DNA of 64,000 nt from Kofleriaceae bacterium. GTDB lineage: Bacteria > Myxococcota_A > Polyangia > Haliangiales > Haliangiaceae. Position numbers and translations under genes: made by a program. This document shows positions 33,732 to 41,664 of the stretch, one piece after another. The stretch covers positions 1 through 64,000 of the forward strand of contig JAGPCO010000013.1 of assembly GCA_018058095.1 (NCBI GenBank), in the 5' to 3' direction. How positions within the stretch are numbered: the stretch's first letter is position 1; the number at the start of each line of letters is the position of its first letter. The notes beneath the pieces were generated by a model. The model had not been told where the DNA came from. It ran no database searches and saw only the letters and a program-made list of their open reading frames with translations.

Positions 33732-34342
33732 TCCGCGCCGGCCTGATGGCGCTGGTGATGGCCCTGGCCGTCACGGGCTGCGACAAGAAGCAGGACGCGC
33801 CGGCCGCCAAGCCGACGACGGCGCCGGCGCCCGCCCTGACCCCGGCCACTCCGGCCGGTCAGGCCGCGCTCGACCAGGCCGCCGCGGCGGCCGGGGCCGC
33901 CGGTGAGCAGGCCGCGGCCGCTGGCCAGGCCGCGCTCGCCGCTGGCCAGGCTGCCCTCGCCGCAGGTGAGAACGCGGCGCAGGCCGGCACCGCGGCCGCG
34001 GCGCAGGCCGCTGGGCTCGCCGCTGGCGCCGCCGCCACCGCGACCGAGCTGGCCAGCAAGACGGCGACGGCGCTGGCCGCGCTGTCGACCGAGCTGGCCG
34101 CGGCCGGGACCGACTGCGCCAAGGTCGGCACGACCGTGGCGAGCTTCGTCACCAGCAACGCCGCCCTGCTGCTGCAGACGGCGACCGCGTCGGTGAAGAT
34201 GTCGGCCGACGAGGCCAAGAAGCTGGCCGCCGACGTCGAGGCCCAGGCCAAGCCGTCGGTCGACGCCATCAAGGCCGCGGTTGGTCCGTGCAAGGACCAC
34301 CCGGCGCTGAGCAAGCTGGCCGGCAAGATCCCCGGCCTCTGA
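33728..34342 (+). CDS. Alanine-rich lipoprotein coupled to tsf
   Basis: The 204-residue product starts at a GTG overlapping the tsf stop (GTGA); ATG 33746 is an alternative. A signal peptide with lipobox LAVTGC follows, then a long Ala-rich helical stretch with a regular spacing of Gln/Gly (AAAAGQAALAAGQAALAAGE) and TELASKTATALAALSTELAA. A Cys pair (about residues 136 and 190) may form a disulphide in the C-terminal helical domain. It resembles envelope coiled-coil lipoproteins in general, but no family is recognised. An intrinsic terminator follows directly. Confidence 0.8.
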   Translation: MIRAGLMALVMALAVTGCDKKQDAPAAKPTTAPAPALTPATPAGQAALDQAAAAAGAAGEQAAAAGQAALAAGQAALAAGENAAQAGTAAAAQAAGLAAGAAATATELASKTATALAALSTELAAAGTDCAKVGTTVASFVTSNAALLLQTATASVKMSADEAKKLAADVEAQAKPSVDAIKAAVGPCKDHPALSKLAGKIPGL

Positions 34343-34359
34343 TCCGCGTCGACACGACC

Positions 34360-34395
34360 ACGGCCGCGGGGTTCGCTCCGCGGCCGTCGCTGTTT
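34360..34395. terminator. Intrinsic terminator after the tsf-lipoprotein unit
   Basis: ACGGCCGCGG (34360-34369) and CCGCGGCCGT (34378-34387) form a 10-bp stem with an 8-nt loop, followed by CGCTGTTTT. It lies between the lipoprotein stop (34342) and the convergent metalloprotease stop (34427). Confidence 0.85.
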
Positions 34396-34426
34396 TCGGG
34401 TCGACGCGCGGGCCGCGCCCGATCGG

Positions 34427-35590
34427 TCACCAGCCCGGCGGTGGCACCGCCCCGACCGGGGTCGGGTCGAGGAAGACGCTGCGGGCCAGGTCGACCAGGC
34501 CGCTGCCGGCCGGGGTGCCGTGGTAGTTGCGGCGGCCAGGGTCGAGCTGGCAGCGGACCTGGGCCGGCGTCGGCGCCGGATCGCCACAGCGCCCGCCGGC
34601 CGGGCCCTGGTACATGAGGTCGTCGAGCCCACCCGGGCTGGTCGCCGCCAGGTGGCCGGCCGCGGTCGGCGGTGGGGCGTGGTCGGGGGCGGCGTCGGCG
34701 ACGATGCCGAGCGCGTGCATGACCTCGTGCAGGCCGACGAACACCGCGTAGGTCCAGGCCACGCCGTCGGCCGACCATGGGTTGGCGCGGCAGTCGCCGG
34801 GCCGCCCATCGGGCGCGAGCAGCTCGAGGGCGGGGTGCGCGGCGGCGAGCGGCGCGGCCAGGGTGACGCTGGTGCCGGCCACGGTGGTGACCGTGACCAC
34901 CTCGGCGCCGAGCCGGGCGGTGAACGGCGGCGGCGGCAGGCCGAGCGCGACCGGGTCGAGCACGGTGGCGGTGGTCGCGCCGGCCGCGGCCGGGCTGGCC
35001 AGCATCGTGGTCGACCACATGCCGCCGACGTACTGGACCGGGAAGCGGCCGGGCCGGGGCGACTCGCCGCAGGTGCCGAGGGCGAGGCCGTCGTAGTAGA
35101 CCAGGTACAGCTTGGTCGGGTCGGCCAAGGTCGAGGCCAGCGTGGCCTCGAGCCGGGCCCGGATGCTGCGTGGCCCGCCGACGCCGACCCCGGCCGCGAA
35201 GGTGGCCTCGTCCTCGGCCAGCACGACGTGGGTCACGTCGACCACGCCGCCGGCGCGATCGAAGCGCAGGCGCGGCCCGCCGGTGCGGTCGGCCAGCCAG
35301 CCGTCAGCGGCGGCCACCGCCCGGCGCAGCGTGCCGTCCTCGTCGAGCCGGGCCACGCCGGCGCGGTCGGCTGGCACCACGTACACCAGGTGCACCTGGT
35401 ACGCGCCCGGCTCGTCGTCGGGCTGGTCGACGCTGGTGCGCGGGTGCGCGAACGGGTCGGCGTCGGGCGGCGGGCCGTCCGCGACCCGCGCCGCGTCGGT
35501 GCCGCCGACCGGTGGGAAGTGGCCGTCGTCGCCTCCGCACGACCACAGCACGAACACGGCGAGGACGACGCGGCGGCAGCTGGCGAGCAC
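34427..35590 (-). CDS. Secreted lipoprotein metalloprotease, metzincin-like
   Basis: The 387-residue product starts at GTG 35590; lipobox-like VLWSC gives Cys18. The zinc site is HEVMHALGI (residues 288-296), followed by a possible third ligand (His304 in APDH or Asp299) and a Met-turn-like DDLMY (Met326), which together suggest a metzincin-type protease. A 60-residue insert (about 195-260: TMLASPAAAGATTATV, RLGAEVVTVTTVAGTSVTL) is beta-rich. The gene is antisense to, and inserted within, the translation cluster between the tsf-lipoprotein unit and proS. Substrate unknown. Confidence 0.8.
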   Translation of the reverse strand: MLASCRRVVLAVFVLWSCGGDDGHFPPVGGTDAARVADGPPPDADPFAHPRTSVDQPDDEPGAYQVHLVYVVPADRAGVARLDEDGTLRRAVAAADGWLADRTGGPRLRFDRAGGVVDVTHVVLAEDEATFAAGVGVGGPRSIRARLEATLASTLADPTKLYLVYYDGLALGTCGESPRPGRFPVQYVGGMWSTTMLASPAAAGATTATVLDPVALGLPPPPFTARLGAEVVTVTTVAGTSVTLAAPLAAAHPALELLAPDGRPGDCRANPWSADGVAWTYAVFVGLHEVMHALGIVADAAPDHAPPPTAAGHLAATSPGGLDDLMYQGPAGGRCGDPAPTPAQVRCQLDPGRRNYHGTPAGSGLVDLARSVFLDPTPVGAVPPPGW

Positions 35591-35710
35591 GTCCCATGCT
35601 CCCACGCCCGGCCGGCGCCGGCGATGCCAGCCCGGTATCAGGGCGCCACCCGGGCCGACCCATCGGGGCCGGCCCCGGTCCGACCCGGCGTGGTATGTCT
35701 TGCCGCCGCC

Positions 35711-37258
35711 ATGTCCAACGCCGCCCAGCCCAGCGCCAAGCCGCAGACCGCGATCACCCCCACCCGCGCCGACAACTACCCCGAGTGGTACCTGCAGGTC
35801 ATCAAGGCCGCCGACATGGCCGAGAACTCGCCGGTGCGCGGCTGCATGGTGATCAAGCCGTGGGGCTACGCGTTGTGGGAGAACATCCAGCGCGTCCTCG
35901 ACAAGATGTTCAAGGACACCGGGCACGTCAACGCGTACTTCCCGCTGTTCATCCCGCTGTCGTTCCTCGAGAAGGAGGCGGCCCACGTCGAGGGCTTCGC
36001 CAAGGAGTGCGCGGTGGTCACCCACCACCGGCTCGAGGCCAAGGACGGCAAGCTGGTGCCGACCGGTGAGCTCGAGGAGCCGCTGGTGGTGCGGCCGACG
36101 TCGGAGACCATCATCGGCGAGATGTTCGCCAAGTGGGTCCAGAGCTACCGCGACCTGCCGCTGCTCATCAACCAGTGGGCCAACGTCGTGCGGTGGGAGA
36201 TGCGGACCCGCCTGTTCCTGCGCACCGCCGAGTTCCTGTGGCAGGAGGGCCACACCGCCCACGCCAGCGCCGAGGAGGCGGTCGAGGAGACGATGAAGAT
36301 GCTCGGCGTGTATGCCGACTTCGCCGAGAACTGGATGGCCATGCCGGTCATCCAGGGCGAGAAGACCGAGGGCGAGCGCTTCCCGGGTGCGGTCAACACC
36401 TACTGCATCGAGGCCATGATGCAGGACCGCAAGGCGCTGCAGGCTGGGACCAGCCACTTCCTGGGCCAGAACTTCAGCAAGGCGTCGGGCATCCGCTTCT
36501 CCGACGAGAAGGGCGGGCTCGAGCACGCCTGGACCACGTCGTGGGGCGTGTCGACCCGGCTGGTCGGGGCGATGATCATGACCCACGCCGACGACGACGG
36601 CCTGGTGCTGCCGCCCAAGCTGGCGCCGACCCACGTCGAGATCGTGCCGGTCACCCACAAGCCGGAGGACCGGCAGCGGGTGCTCGACTACTGCCGGGCC
36701 CTGGCCGCCGAGCTGACCGCGCAGACCTACGCCGGCACCCCGGTCCGGGTCCACATCGACGACCGCGACATGCGCGGCGGCGACAAGATCTGGCAGTGGA
36801 TCAAGAAGGGCGTGCCGGTCCGGCTCGAGATCGGCCCGCGCGACATCGACAAGGACGCGGTGTTCATGGGCCGGCGCGATCGCGCGCCCAAGGACAAGGC
36901 GTCGATCGGCCGGGCCGAGCTGGTGGCCTCGGTCACCACCATCCTGCAGGACATCCAGGACACCCTGCTGGCCCGGGCCACCGCGCACCGCGCCGCCCAC
37001 ACCCAGGTCATCGACAGCAAGGAGGCGTTCGAGGCCTACTTCACGGCGCCGGCGCAAAAGGACGCGAGCGCGCCGACGCCGATCCACGGCGGCTTCGCCC
37101 TGGCCCACTTCTGCGGCGACCCCGCGGTCGAGAAGTCCATCAAGGACAAGCTCGGGGTGACCGTGCGCTGCATCCCGCTGGCCGACGGCGAGCCCGGGAC
37201 CTGCCCGTTCACCGGCCAGCCGAGCAAGAAGCGGGTGGTGTGGGCCAAGGCGTACTGA
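35711..37258 (+). CDS. proS: Prolyl-tRNA synthetase, archaeal/eukaryote-type
   Basis: The 515-residue class II synthetase charges tRNA-Pro. Length and the absence of the YbaK editing insertion mark it as the shorter ProS type 3 rather than the E. coli form. Motif 2 is visible as NQWANVVRWEMRTRLFLRTAEFLWQEGHTAH (in parts), motif 3 as WGVSTRLVGAMIM, and class II motif 1 near PLFIPLSFLEKE. The C-terminal zinc-type domain ends GEPGTCPFTGQPSKKRVVWAKAY (in parts) with a terminal Tyr, as in this type. It lies between tsf and pyrH, where most bacteria have nothing. Confidence 0.96.
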   Translation: MSNAAQPSAKPQTAITPTRADNYPEWYLQVIKAADMAENSPVRGCMVIKPWGYALWENIQRVLDKMFKDTGHVNAYFPLFIPLSFLEKEAAHVEGFAKECAVVTHHRLEAKDGKLVPTGELEEPLVVRPTSETIIGEMFAKWVQSYRDLPLLINQWANVVRWEMRTRLFLRTAEFLWQEGHTAHASAEEAVEETMKMLGVYADFAENWMAMPVIQGEKTEGERFPGAVNTYCIEAMMQDRKALQAGTSHFLGQNFSKASGIRFSDEKGGLEHAWTTSWGVSTRLVGAMIMTHADDDGLVLPPKLAPTHVEIVPVTHKPEDRQRVLDYCRALAAELTAQTYAGTPVRVHIDDRDMRGGDKIWQWIKKGVPVRLEIGPRDIDKDAVFMGRRDRAPKDKASIGRAELVASVTTILQDIQDTLLARATAHRAAHTQVIDSKEAFEAYFTAPAQKDASAPTPIHGGFALAHFCGDPAVEKSIKDKLGVTVRCIPLADGEPGTCPFTGQPSKKRVVWAKAY

Positions 37259-37319
37259 GGCGAGCCTGATCGCCGGAACGCGCCCGCCGCGGCCCTTTCC
37301 ACGGCGGCGGCGGCGACGG

Positions 37320-37325
37320 TAGAGT
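37320..37325 (+). promoter_or_regulatory. -10-like hexamer TAGAGT before pyrH
   Basis: TAGAGT ends 8 nt before the pyrH ATG. No Shine-Dalgarno is seen. It fits the short-leader or leaderless pattern in this window. Confidence 0.3.
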
Positions 37326-37333
37326 GCGCGCCG

Positions 37334-38083
37334 ATGGCCACCCCGACCAAGCCGGCGTACAAGCGGATCCTGCTCAAGCTGTCTGGCGAGGCCCTGATGG
37401 GCCCGCAGGGCTACGGCATCTCACCCGAGGTGCTCGGCCAGATCGCGGTCGAGGTGGCCGAGGTGGCCCGGCTCGGGGTCGAGGTCGCCATCGTCGTCGG
37501 TGGCGGCAACATCTTCCGCGGCATCTCCGAGTCGGCCAAGGGCATGGACCGGGCCTCGGCCGACTACGTCGGCATGCTGGCCACCGTGATGAACGCGGTG
37601 TCGCTGCAGGACGCGCTCGAGAAGCAGGGCGTGACGACCCGGGTCCAGTCGGCCATCCCGATGTCGCAGCTGGCCGAGCCGTACATCCGCCGCCGCGCCA
37701 TGCGCCACCTCGAGAAGGGCCGCATCGTCATCTTCGGCGCCGGCACCGGCAACCCGTTCTTCACCACCGACACCGCGGCGGCGCTGCGGGCCATGGAGAT
37801 CGGCGCCGACATCCTGCTCAAGGCGACCAAGGTCGACGGCGTGTACGACAAGGATCCGCGCAAGCACGCCGACGCCCGCCGCTACAGCACGGTCACCTTC
37901 ACCGACGCCCTCAAGCAGGACCTCGGGGTGATGGACGCCACCGCGTTCGCGCTGTGCCGCGACAACGAGCTGCCCATCATGGTGTTCGACATGACCCACC
38001 CCGGCAACATCAAGCGGGTCATCGCCGGCGAGCAGGTCGGCACCACGATCGTCAAGGACGACGGCGCCACCCGCTTCGCTTGA
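37334..38083 (+). CDS. pyrH: UMP kinase
   Basis: The 249-residue amino-acid-kinase-fold enzyme phosphorylates UMP to UDP. Landmarks are [58 protein letters not shown] (nucleotide-binding) and [15 protein letters not shown]. Full family length. It lies 75 bp after proS and 53 bp before frr, the usual pyrH-frr order. Confidence 0.97.
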   Translation: MATPTKPAYKRILLKLSGEALMGPQGYGISPEVLGQIAVEVAEVARLGVEVAIVVGGGNIFRGISESAKGMDRASADYVGMLATVMNAVSLQDALEKQGVTTRVQSAIPMSQLAEPYIRRRAMRHLEKGRIVIFGAGTGNPFFTTDTAAALRAMEIGADILLKATKVDGVYDKDPRKHADARRYSTVTFTDALKQDLGVMDATAFALCRDNELPIMVFDMTHPGNIKRVIAGEQVGTTIVKDDGATRFA

Positions 38084-38136
38084 CCGCGCCGGCCCGCTGC
38101 GGTCTGCTAGCCGCACACCAGCCGGCAGGCCCGACC

Positions 38137-38694
38137 ATGATCAACGACATCACCAACGACGCTGAAGACGGCATGAAGAAGGCGCTCGAGGCCTTCAAGC
38201 GCGACCTCACCAAGATCCGCACCGGGCGCGCCTCGACCTCGATGCTCGACGGCATCAAGGTCGACTACTACGGCACGCCGACCCCGGTGAACCAGGTGGC
38301 GACGGTGCAGGTGGTCGACGCCCGCCTGCTCACGGTCAAGCCGTGGGAGAAGACGATGATCCCGGTCATCGACAAGGCCATCCGCGCCAGCGACCTCGGG
38401 CTCAACCCGGTGCCCGACTCCGACCAGGTCCGCATCCCGATCCCGCCGCTGACCCAGGAGCGCCGGCGCGATCTGGCCAAGCAGGTCAAGAAGATGTCGG
38501 AGGACGCCCGCGTCGCCGTCCGCGCGGCCCGGCGCGACGCCATGGACCTGGTCAAGGACGCCGAGAAGGACGGCGACATCACCGAGGACGAGAAGAAGAC
38601 CGGCGAGAAGAAGATCCAGGAGCTGACCGACAAGTACGTCGCCACCGTCGACGAGGTCGCCGCCAGCAAAGAGAAAGAGATCATGGAGCTGTAG
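38137..38694 (+). CDS. frr: Ribosome recycling factor
   Basis: The 185-residue protein matches RRF throughout: FKRDLTKIRTGRASTSMLDG, VDYYGTPTPVNQVATV, PIPPLTQERRRDLAKQ and the C-terminal helix ending KEKEIMEL. With EF-G it splits post-termination ribosomes. The start at 38137 fits the family N-terminus. Confidence 0.97.
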   Translation: MINDITNDAEDGMKKALEAFKRDLTKIRTGRASTSMLDGIKVDYYGTPTPVNQVATVQVVDARLLTVKPWEKTMIPVIDKAIRASDLGLNPVPDSDQVRIPIPPLTQERRRDLAKQVKKMSEDARVAVRAARRDAMDLVKDAEKDGDITEDEKKTGEKKIQELTDKYVATVDEVAASKEKEIMEL

Positions 38695-38758
38695 GCCGAC
38701 GCGGCGCCGCACCCGCGCCGACGGCCACGGCTGGTTGGCGAGCGCCGACGGACGGGCG

Positions 38759-38764
38759 TACACT
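38759..38764 (+). promoter_or_regulatory. -10-like hexamer TACACT, 7 nt before kinase start
   Basis: TACACT ends 7 nt before the ATG at 38772, with no Shine-Dalgarno, fitting a leaderless transcript and supporting that start. Confidence 0.45.
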
Positions 38765-38771
38765 TCGGCCC

Positions 38772-40733
38772 ATGGCTGCCCCTGCCGGGACCGGCGCGCT
38801 GGTCGGCCAGCAAGTCGGCAAGTACAGCGTCCTCGCCTTGCTGGCGCTGGGCGGTACGGCCGAGATCTACCTGGCCCGCATCGACGGCAGCAACGGGTTC
38901 GAGAAGTACGTCGTCATCAAGGTCCTGCACGAACACCTGGCCGACGACCAGGAGTTCGTGAAGATGTTTCTCGACGAGGCGCGCCTGGCCGCGCAGCTCG
39001 ACCACTCCAACATCGTCCAGACCCTCGAGCTCGGCGACCACCACGGCCGCTACTACATGGTGCTCGAGTTCCTGGCCGGGCTGTCGCTGGCGATGATCAT
39101 CCGCCGCTTCGGTGAGCGCCACCCGGACCGGCGCCTGCCCATCCCGGTGGTGCTCGGCCTGGTCAGCCAGGCCTGCGCCGGCCTGCACTACGCCCATCAG
39201 CGCGCCTCGGGTGGCGTCGCGCTCAACGTGGTCCACCGCGACATCTCACCGCAGAACCTCGTGGTCAGCTTCGAGGGCGTGGTCAAGCTGGTCGACTTCG
39301 GCATCGCCCGCGCCGAGCAGCGCGAGACCCGGACCAAGGCCGGCACCATCAAGGGCAAGTTCGCGTACATGTCGCCCGAGCAGTGCGTGTCGGTCAACGT
39401 CGACCGCCGCACCGACGTGTTCGCGCTCGGCATCGTCCTGCACGAGCTGCTGACCGGGCGTCGCCTGTTCAAGCGCGCCAACCAGTACGACACCTACCAG
39501 GCGGTCATCGAGTGCAAGGTGCCGGCGCCGTCCTCGATCGCGCCCGACGTGCCGGCCGAGCTCGATGACCTCACGCTGCGAGCCCTGGCCAAGGTGCGCG
39601 ACCAGCGCTACGCCAGCGCCGAGGAGTTCGCCGACGCCCTGCTCGGCTACATGCACCGGCACGGCCTGCACACCGGGGCCGGCGAGATCGGCCGGTTCCT
39701 CGAGGACGTGTTCGCCAAGGAGGTCGAGGAGCATGGCGCGCGCATGCGCGAGCTGCTCGAGGGCCGGCAGGCCGCCGCCGCGGAGGCGTCGTGGGACGAC
39801 GGGGACGAGGCGGCCGAGGTCGAGATCGGCGGCGACGACGAGCTGGTCGCCGTCGACCTGGACGGGGCCCGGGCGCCCGACCCGGACGCGACCGACGACG
39901 CCGACCTGCCCGAGGGCGGCGAGCGGACCCGGATCGAGCTCAACCCGCTCGAGCTGCTGGACAAGGTCGCGTCGGGGCCGACCCCGCCGGCCGCGCCGCC
40001 TGCGCAGGCCGCGCCGGCGCCGGGCCTGGCCCGCAAGGAGGTCCCGCTCATCCCGACGGTGATCGACGATGGGGACCAGGCCCGCCGCGCCGCTCGCCCC
40101 CCGGCCAGCCCGGATCCGGCGCGGCGCATGAACACCCCGCCACCGATGGATCTGGATGCCTCCCCCGAGCTGGCCCAGACCGCGCTGGGCGCGCCGCTGG
40201 TCGATCCCGGACACGGCGCATCCGGAGGTGGTGCCGCGGCTGGAGCCTGGCCGGGCCCGACGGCGAGCGGCGGCTACCCGCAGGCGCCGGTCGCACACGG
40301 TGGTGGATATCCGGACCCGAATGCCCCGAACTCCGGCGGCTACCCCGCCCCGAACTCCGGCGGCTATCCCGCCCCGAACTCCGGCGGCTATCCCGCCCCG
40401 AACTCCGGCGGCTATCCCGCCCCGAACTCCGGCGGCTACCCCGCACCGAACTCCGGCGGCTACCCCGCACCGAACTCCGGCGGCTACCCCGCACCGGGCG
40501 GCCCGCAGCCCGAGCGCCCGTCCGGTGACCTGGTGTACCCACCCCGGCCGCTGCCGACCGCGGCCAACCTGGTGTCGCCGGCACCACACGGCTACTACGG
40601 CGACCAGCGCCTGGCCGACGTCGCCCAGCGCGAGGTCAAGCCGGTGCCGCCGTGGCTGCTCGGCGTGCTGTTCGCCGGCGCGCTCGGCCTGGCCCTGGGC
40701 CTGACCGTGCTCATCGCCAAGATCGCCAGCTGA
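38772..40733 (+). CDS. Membrane Ser/Thr protein kinase with tandem-repeat linker
   Basis: The 653-residue kinase has an N-terminal Hanks-type domain (residues about 16-290): Gly loop LLALGGTAEIYLA, Lys50 in VVIKVL, HRDISPQN (Asp157), DFG (Asp175), and GKFAYMSPEQ in the activation segment. It should be active. A long acidic, then Pro-rich linker contains seven copies of NSGGYPAP (about residues 520-575) and ends in a single C-terminal TM helix (WLLGVLFAGALGLALGLTVLI), so the kinase domain is cytoplasmic with no extracytoplasmic sensor domain beyond a few residues. This resembles many myxobacterial Pkn proteins. Substrate unknown. Confidence 0.92.
   Translation: MAAPAGTGALVGQQVGKYSVLALLALGGTAEIYLARIDGSNGFEKYVVIKVLHEHLADDQEFVKMFLDEARLAAQLDHSNIVQTLELGDHHGRYYMVLEFLAGLSLAMIIRRFGERHPDRRLPIPVVLGLVSQACAGLHYAHQRASGGVALNVVHRDISPQNLVVSFEGVVKLVDFGIARAEQRETRTKAGTIKGKFAYMSPEQCVSVNVDRRTDVFALGIVLHELLTGRRLFKRANQYDTYQAVIECKVPAPSSIAPDVPAELDDLTLRALAKVRDQRYASAEEFADALLGYMHRHGLHTGAGEIGRFLEDVFAKEVEEHGARMRELLEGRQAAAAEASWDDGDEAAEVEIGGDDELVAVDLDGARAPDPDATDDADLPEGGERTRIELNPLELLDKVASGPTPPAAPPAQAAPAPGLARKEVPLIPTVIDDGDQARRAARPPASPDPARRMNTPPPMDLDASPELAQTALGAPLVDPGHGASGGGAAAGAWPGPTASGGYPQAPVAHGGGYPDPNAPNSGGYPAPNSGGYPAPNSGGYPAPNSGGYPAPNSGGYPAPNSGGYPAPNSGGYPAPGGPQPERPSGDLVYPPRPLPTAANLVSPAPHGYYGDQRLADVAQREVKPVPPWLLGVLFAGALGLALGLTVLIAKIAS
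40329..40496 (+). repeat. In-frame 24-bp tandem repeat, 7 copies
   Basis: Seven perfect-length 24-bp units encode NSGGYPAP. Units differ only at two silent third positions (TAC/TAT and GCC/GCA), giving blocks of identical copies: unit 1, units 2-4 and units 5-7. That pattern is expected from recent duplication or slippage. Confidence 0.95.
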
Positions 40734-40765
40734 GCGACTGCGCCGCGCCTGCCGACGAGGGCGCC

Positions 40766-41170
40766 TCAGTTTCGGATCAGGCCGAGCAGCTTGGTCATCG
40801 TCTTCTCGTCGGCGGGCGGGAAGTCGTAGTCGAGGAACTCGCGCGAGGTGACCCAGCGCAGGTCGGCCACCGCCGCCGGGTACGGGTTGTGCCCCATCGG
40901 CAACGAGCAGGCGAACATCGTGATGTGCACGTCGTACTCGCCGTACTCGTGCAGGTGCTCGCCCAGCTTGGCGCCGACCTCGACGTCGACCCCGATGCGA
41001 CCGCGCACCTCGCGTCGGAGCGCGGCGGACTCTGACTCCTCGCCCTCGACCTTGCCGCCCGGGAACTCCCACAGCAGCGGCAGCACCGCGGTCGCGTTGC
41101 GCTGGGTGATGAGGTAGCGGCCGTCGCTCTCGATCACCGCCGCGACGACCCGGATGACCTCTTTGCCCAT
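40766..41170 (-). CDS. Nudix hydrolase-like protein with altered metal-site motif
   Basis: The 134-residue protein has the MutT-type frame: VVAAVIESDGRYLITQRN, LLWEFPGGKVEGEE and the end of a Nudix box. MutT-like members hydrolyse 8-oxo-dGTP or other nucleotides. The box should read G-x5-E-x7-R-E-U-x-E-E-x-G-U; here the segment is ALRREVRGRIGV, so both Glu of the EE pair are replaced by Gly-Arg. Those residues bind the catalytic metals, so activity is doubtful or altered. The start ATG 41170 has a GATAAT hexamer 8 nt upstream. Confidence 0.85.
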   Translation of the reverse strand: MGKEVIRVVAAVIESDGRYLITQRNATAVLPLLWEFPGGKVEGEESESAALRREVRGRIGVDVEVGAKLGEHLHEYGEYDVHITMFACSLPMGHNPYPAAVADLRWVTSREFLDYDFPPADEKTMTKLLGLIRN

Positions 41171-41238
41171 CGCCGCGCATTATCGACGGTTCGTCGGCGA
41201 TTGCAACCCGAGCGCCCGGTGGCTATGGTGCCGACCCC

Positions 41239-41637
41239 ATGGCCATCCGATTCGTCGAGCTCCACGCCGCCACGGCCCCGGACCAGCTCAACACCGAGTG
41301 GATCGTCCTCCACAACGACGGCAACCTCCCGTTCAACACGCGCGGCTGCGGCATGAGCGTGGGCCGGCGCGGCAGCAACAAGAAGTCCGACCTCGGCATC
41401 ATGGACCCCGGCTTCATCCTCGCCCCCGGCACGAAGATGCGGATGTGCACTGGCAACCCGGGCACCGAGGCCCACGGCGCGCCGCCGGCCGAGGACGAGA
41501 TCAAGAACTACTTCCTGTTCCTGCCCAAGCCGGTGCTGCGCGGGCCGGGGACGGTGCTGACCCTGACCCTGCGCGGCCTGGCGGTCTGCAAGATCGAGTT
41601 CGATCCGGCCGCCGACGCTGGCGTCAAGCCGCTGTAG
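41239..41637 (+). CDS. Lamin-tail-domain-like protein
   Basis: The 132-residue protein resembles a lone LTD (lamin tail) domain: VELHAATAPDQLNTEWIVLHN (in parts) and a mid-domain NTRGCGMS, then an Ig-like series of strands to LRGLAVCKIEFDPA. LTD domains in bacteria occur mostly in secreted or nuclease-linked proteins; here there is no signal peptide. Function unknown. It is divergent from the Nudix gene, with 68 bp between starts. Confidence 0.75.
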   Translation: MAIRFVELHAATAPDQLNTEWIVLHNDGNLPFNTRGCGMSVGRRGSNKKSDLGIMDPGFILAPGTKMRMCTGNPGTEAHGAPPAEDEIKNYFLFLPKPVLRGPGTVLTLTLRGLAVCKIEFDPAADAGVKPL

Positions 41638-41664
41638 CCACGGCCGCCGCACCACGGCCCGCCG

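Noticed and set aside
40329-40496. CRISPR-like array
   Set aside because: Units are 24 bp, contiguous, without spacers, and in frame inside a kinase gene.
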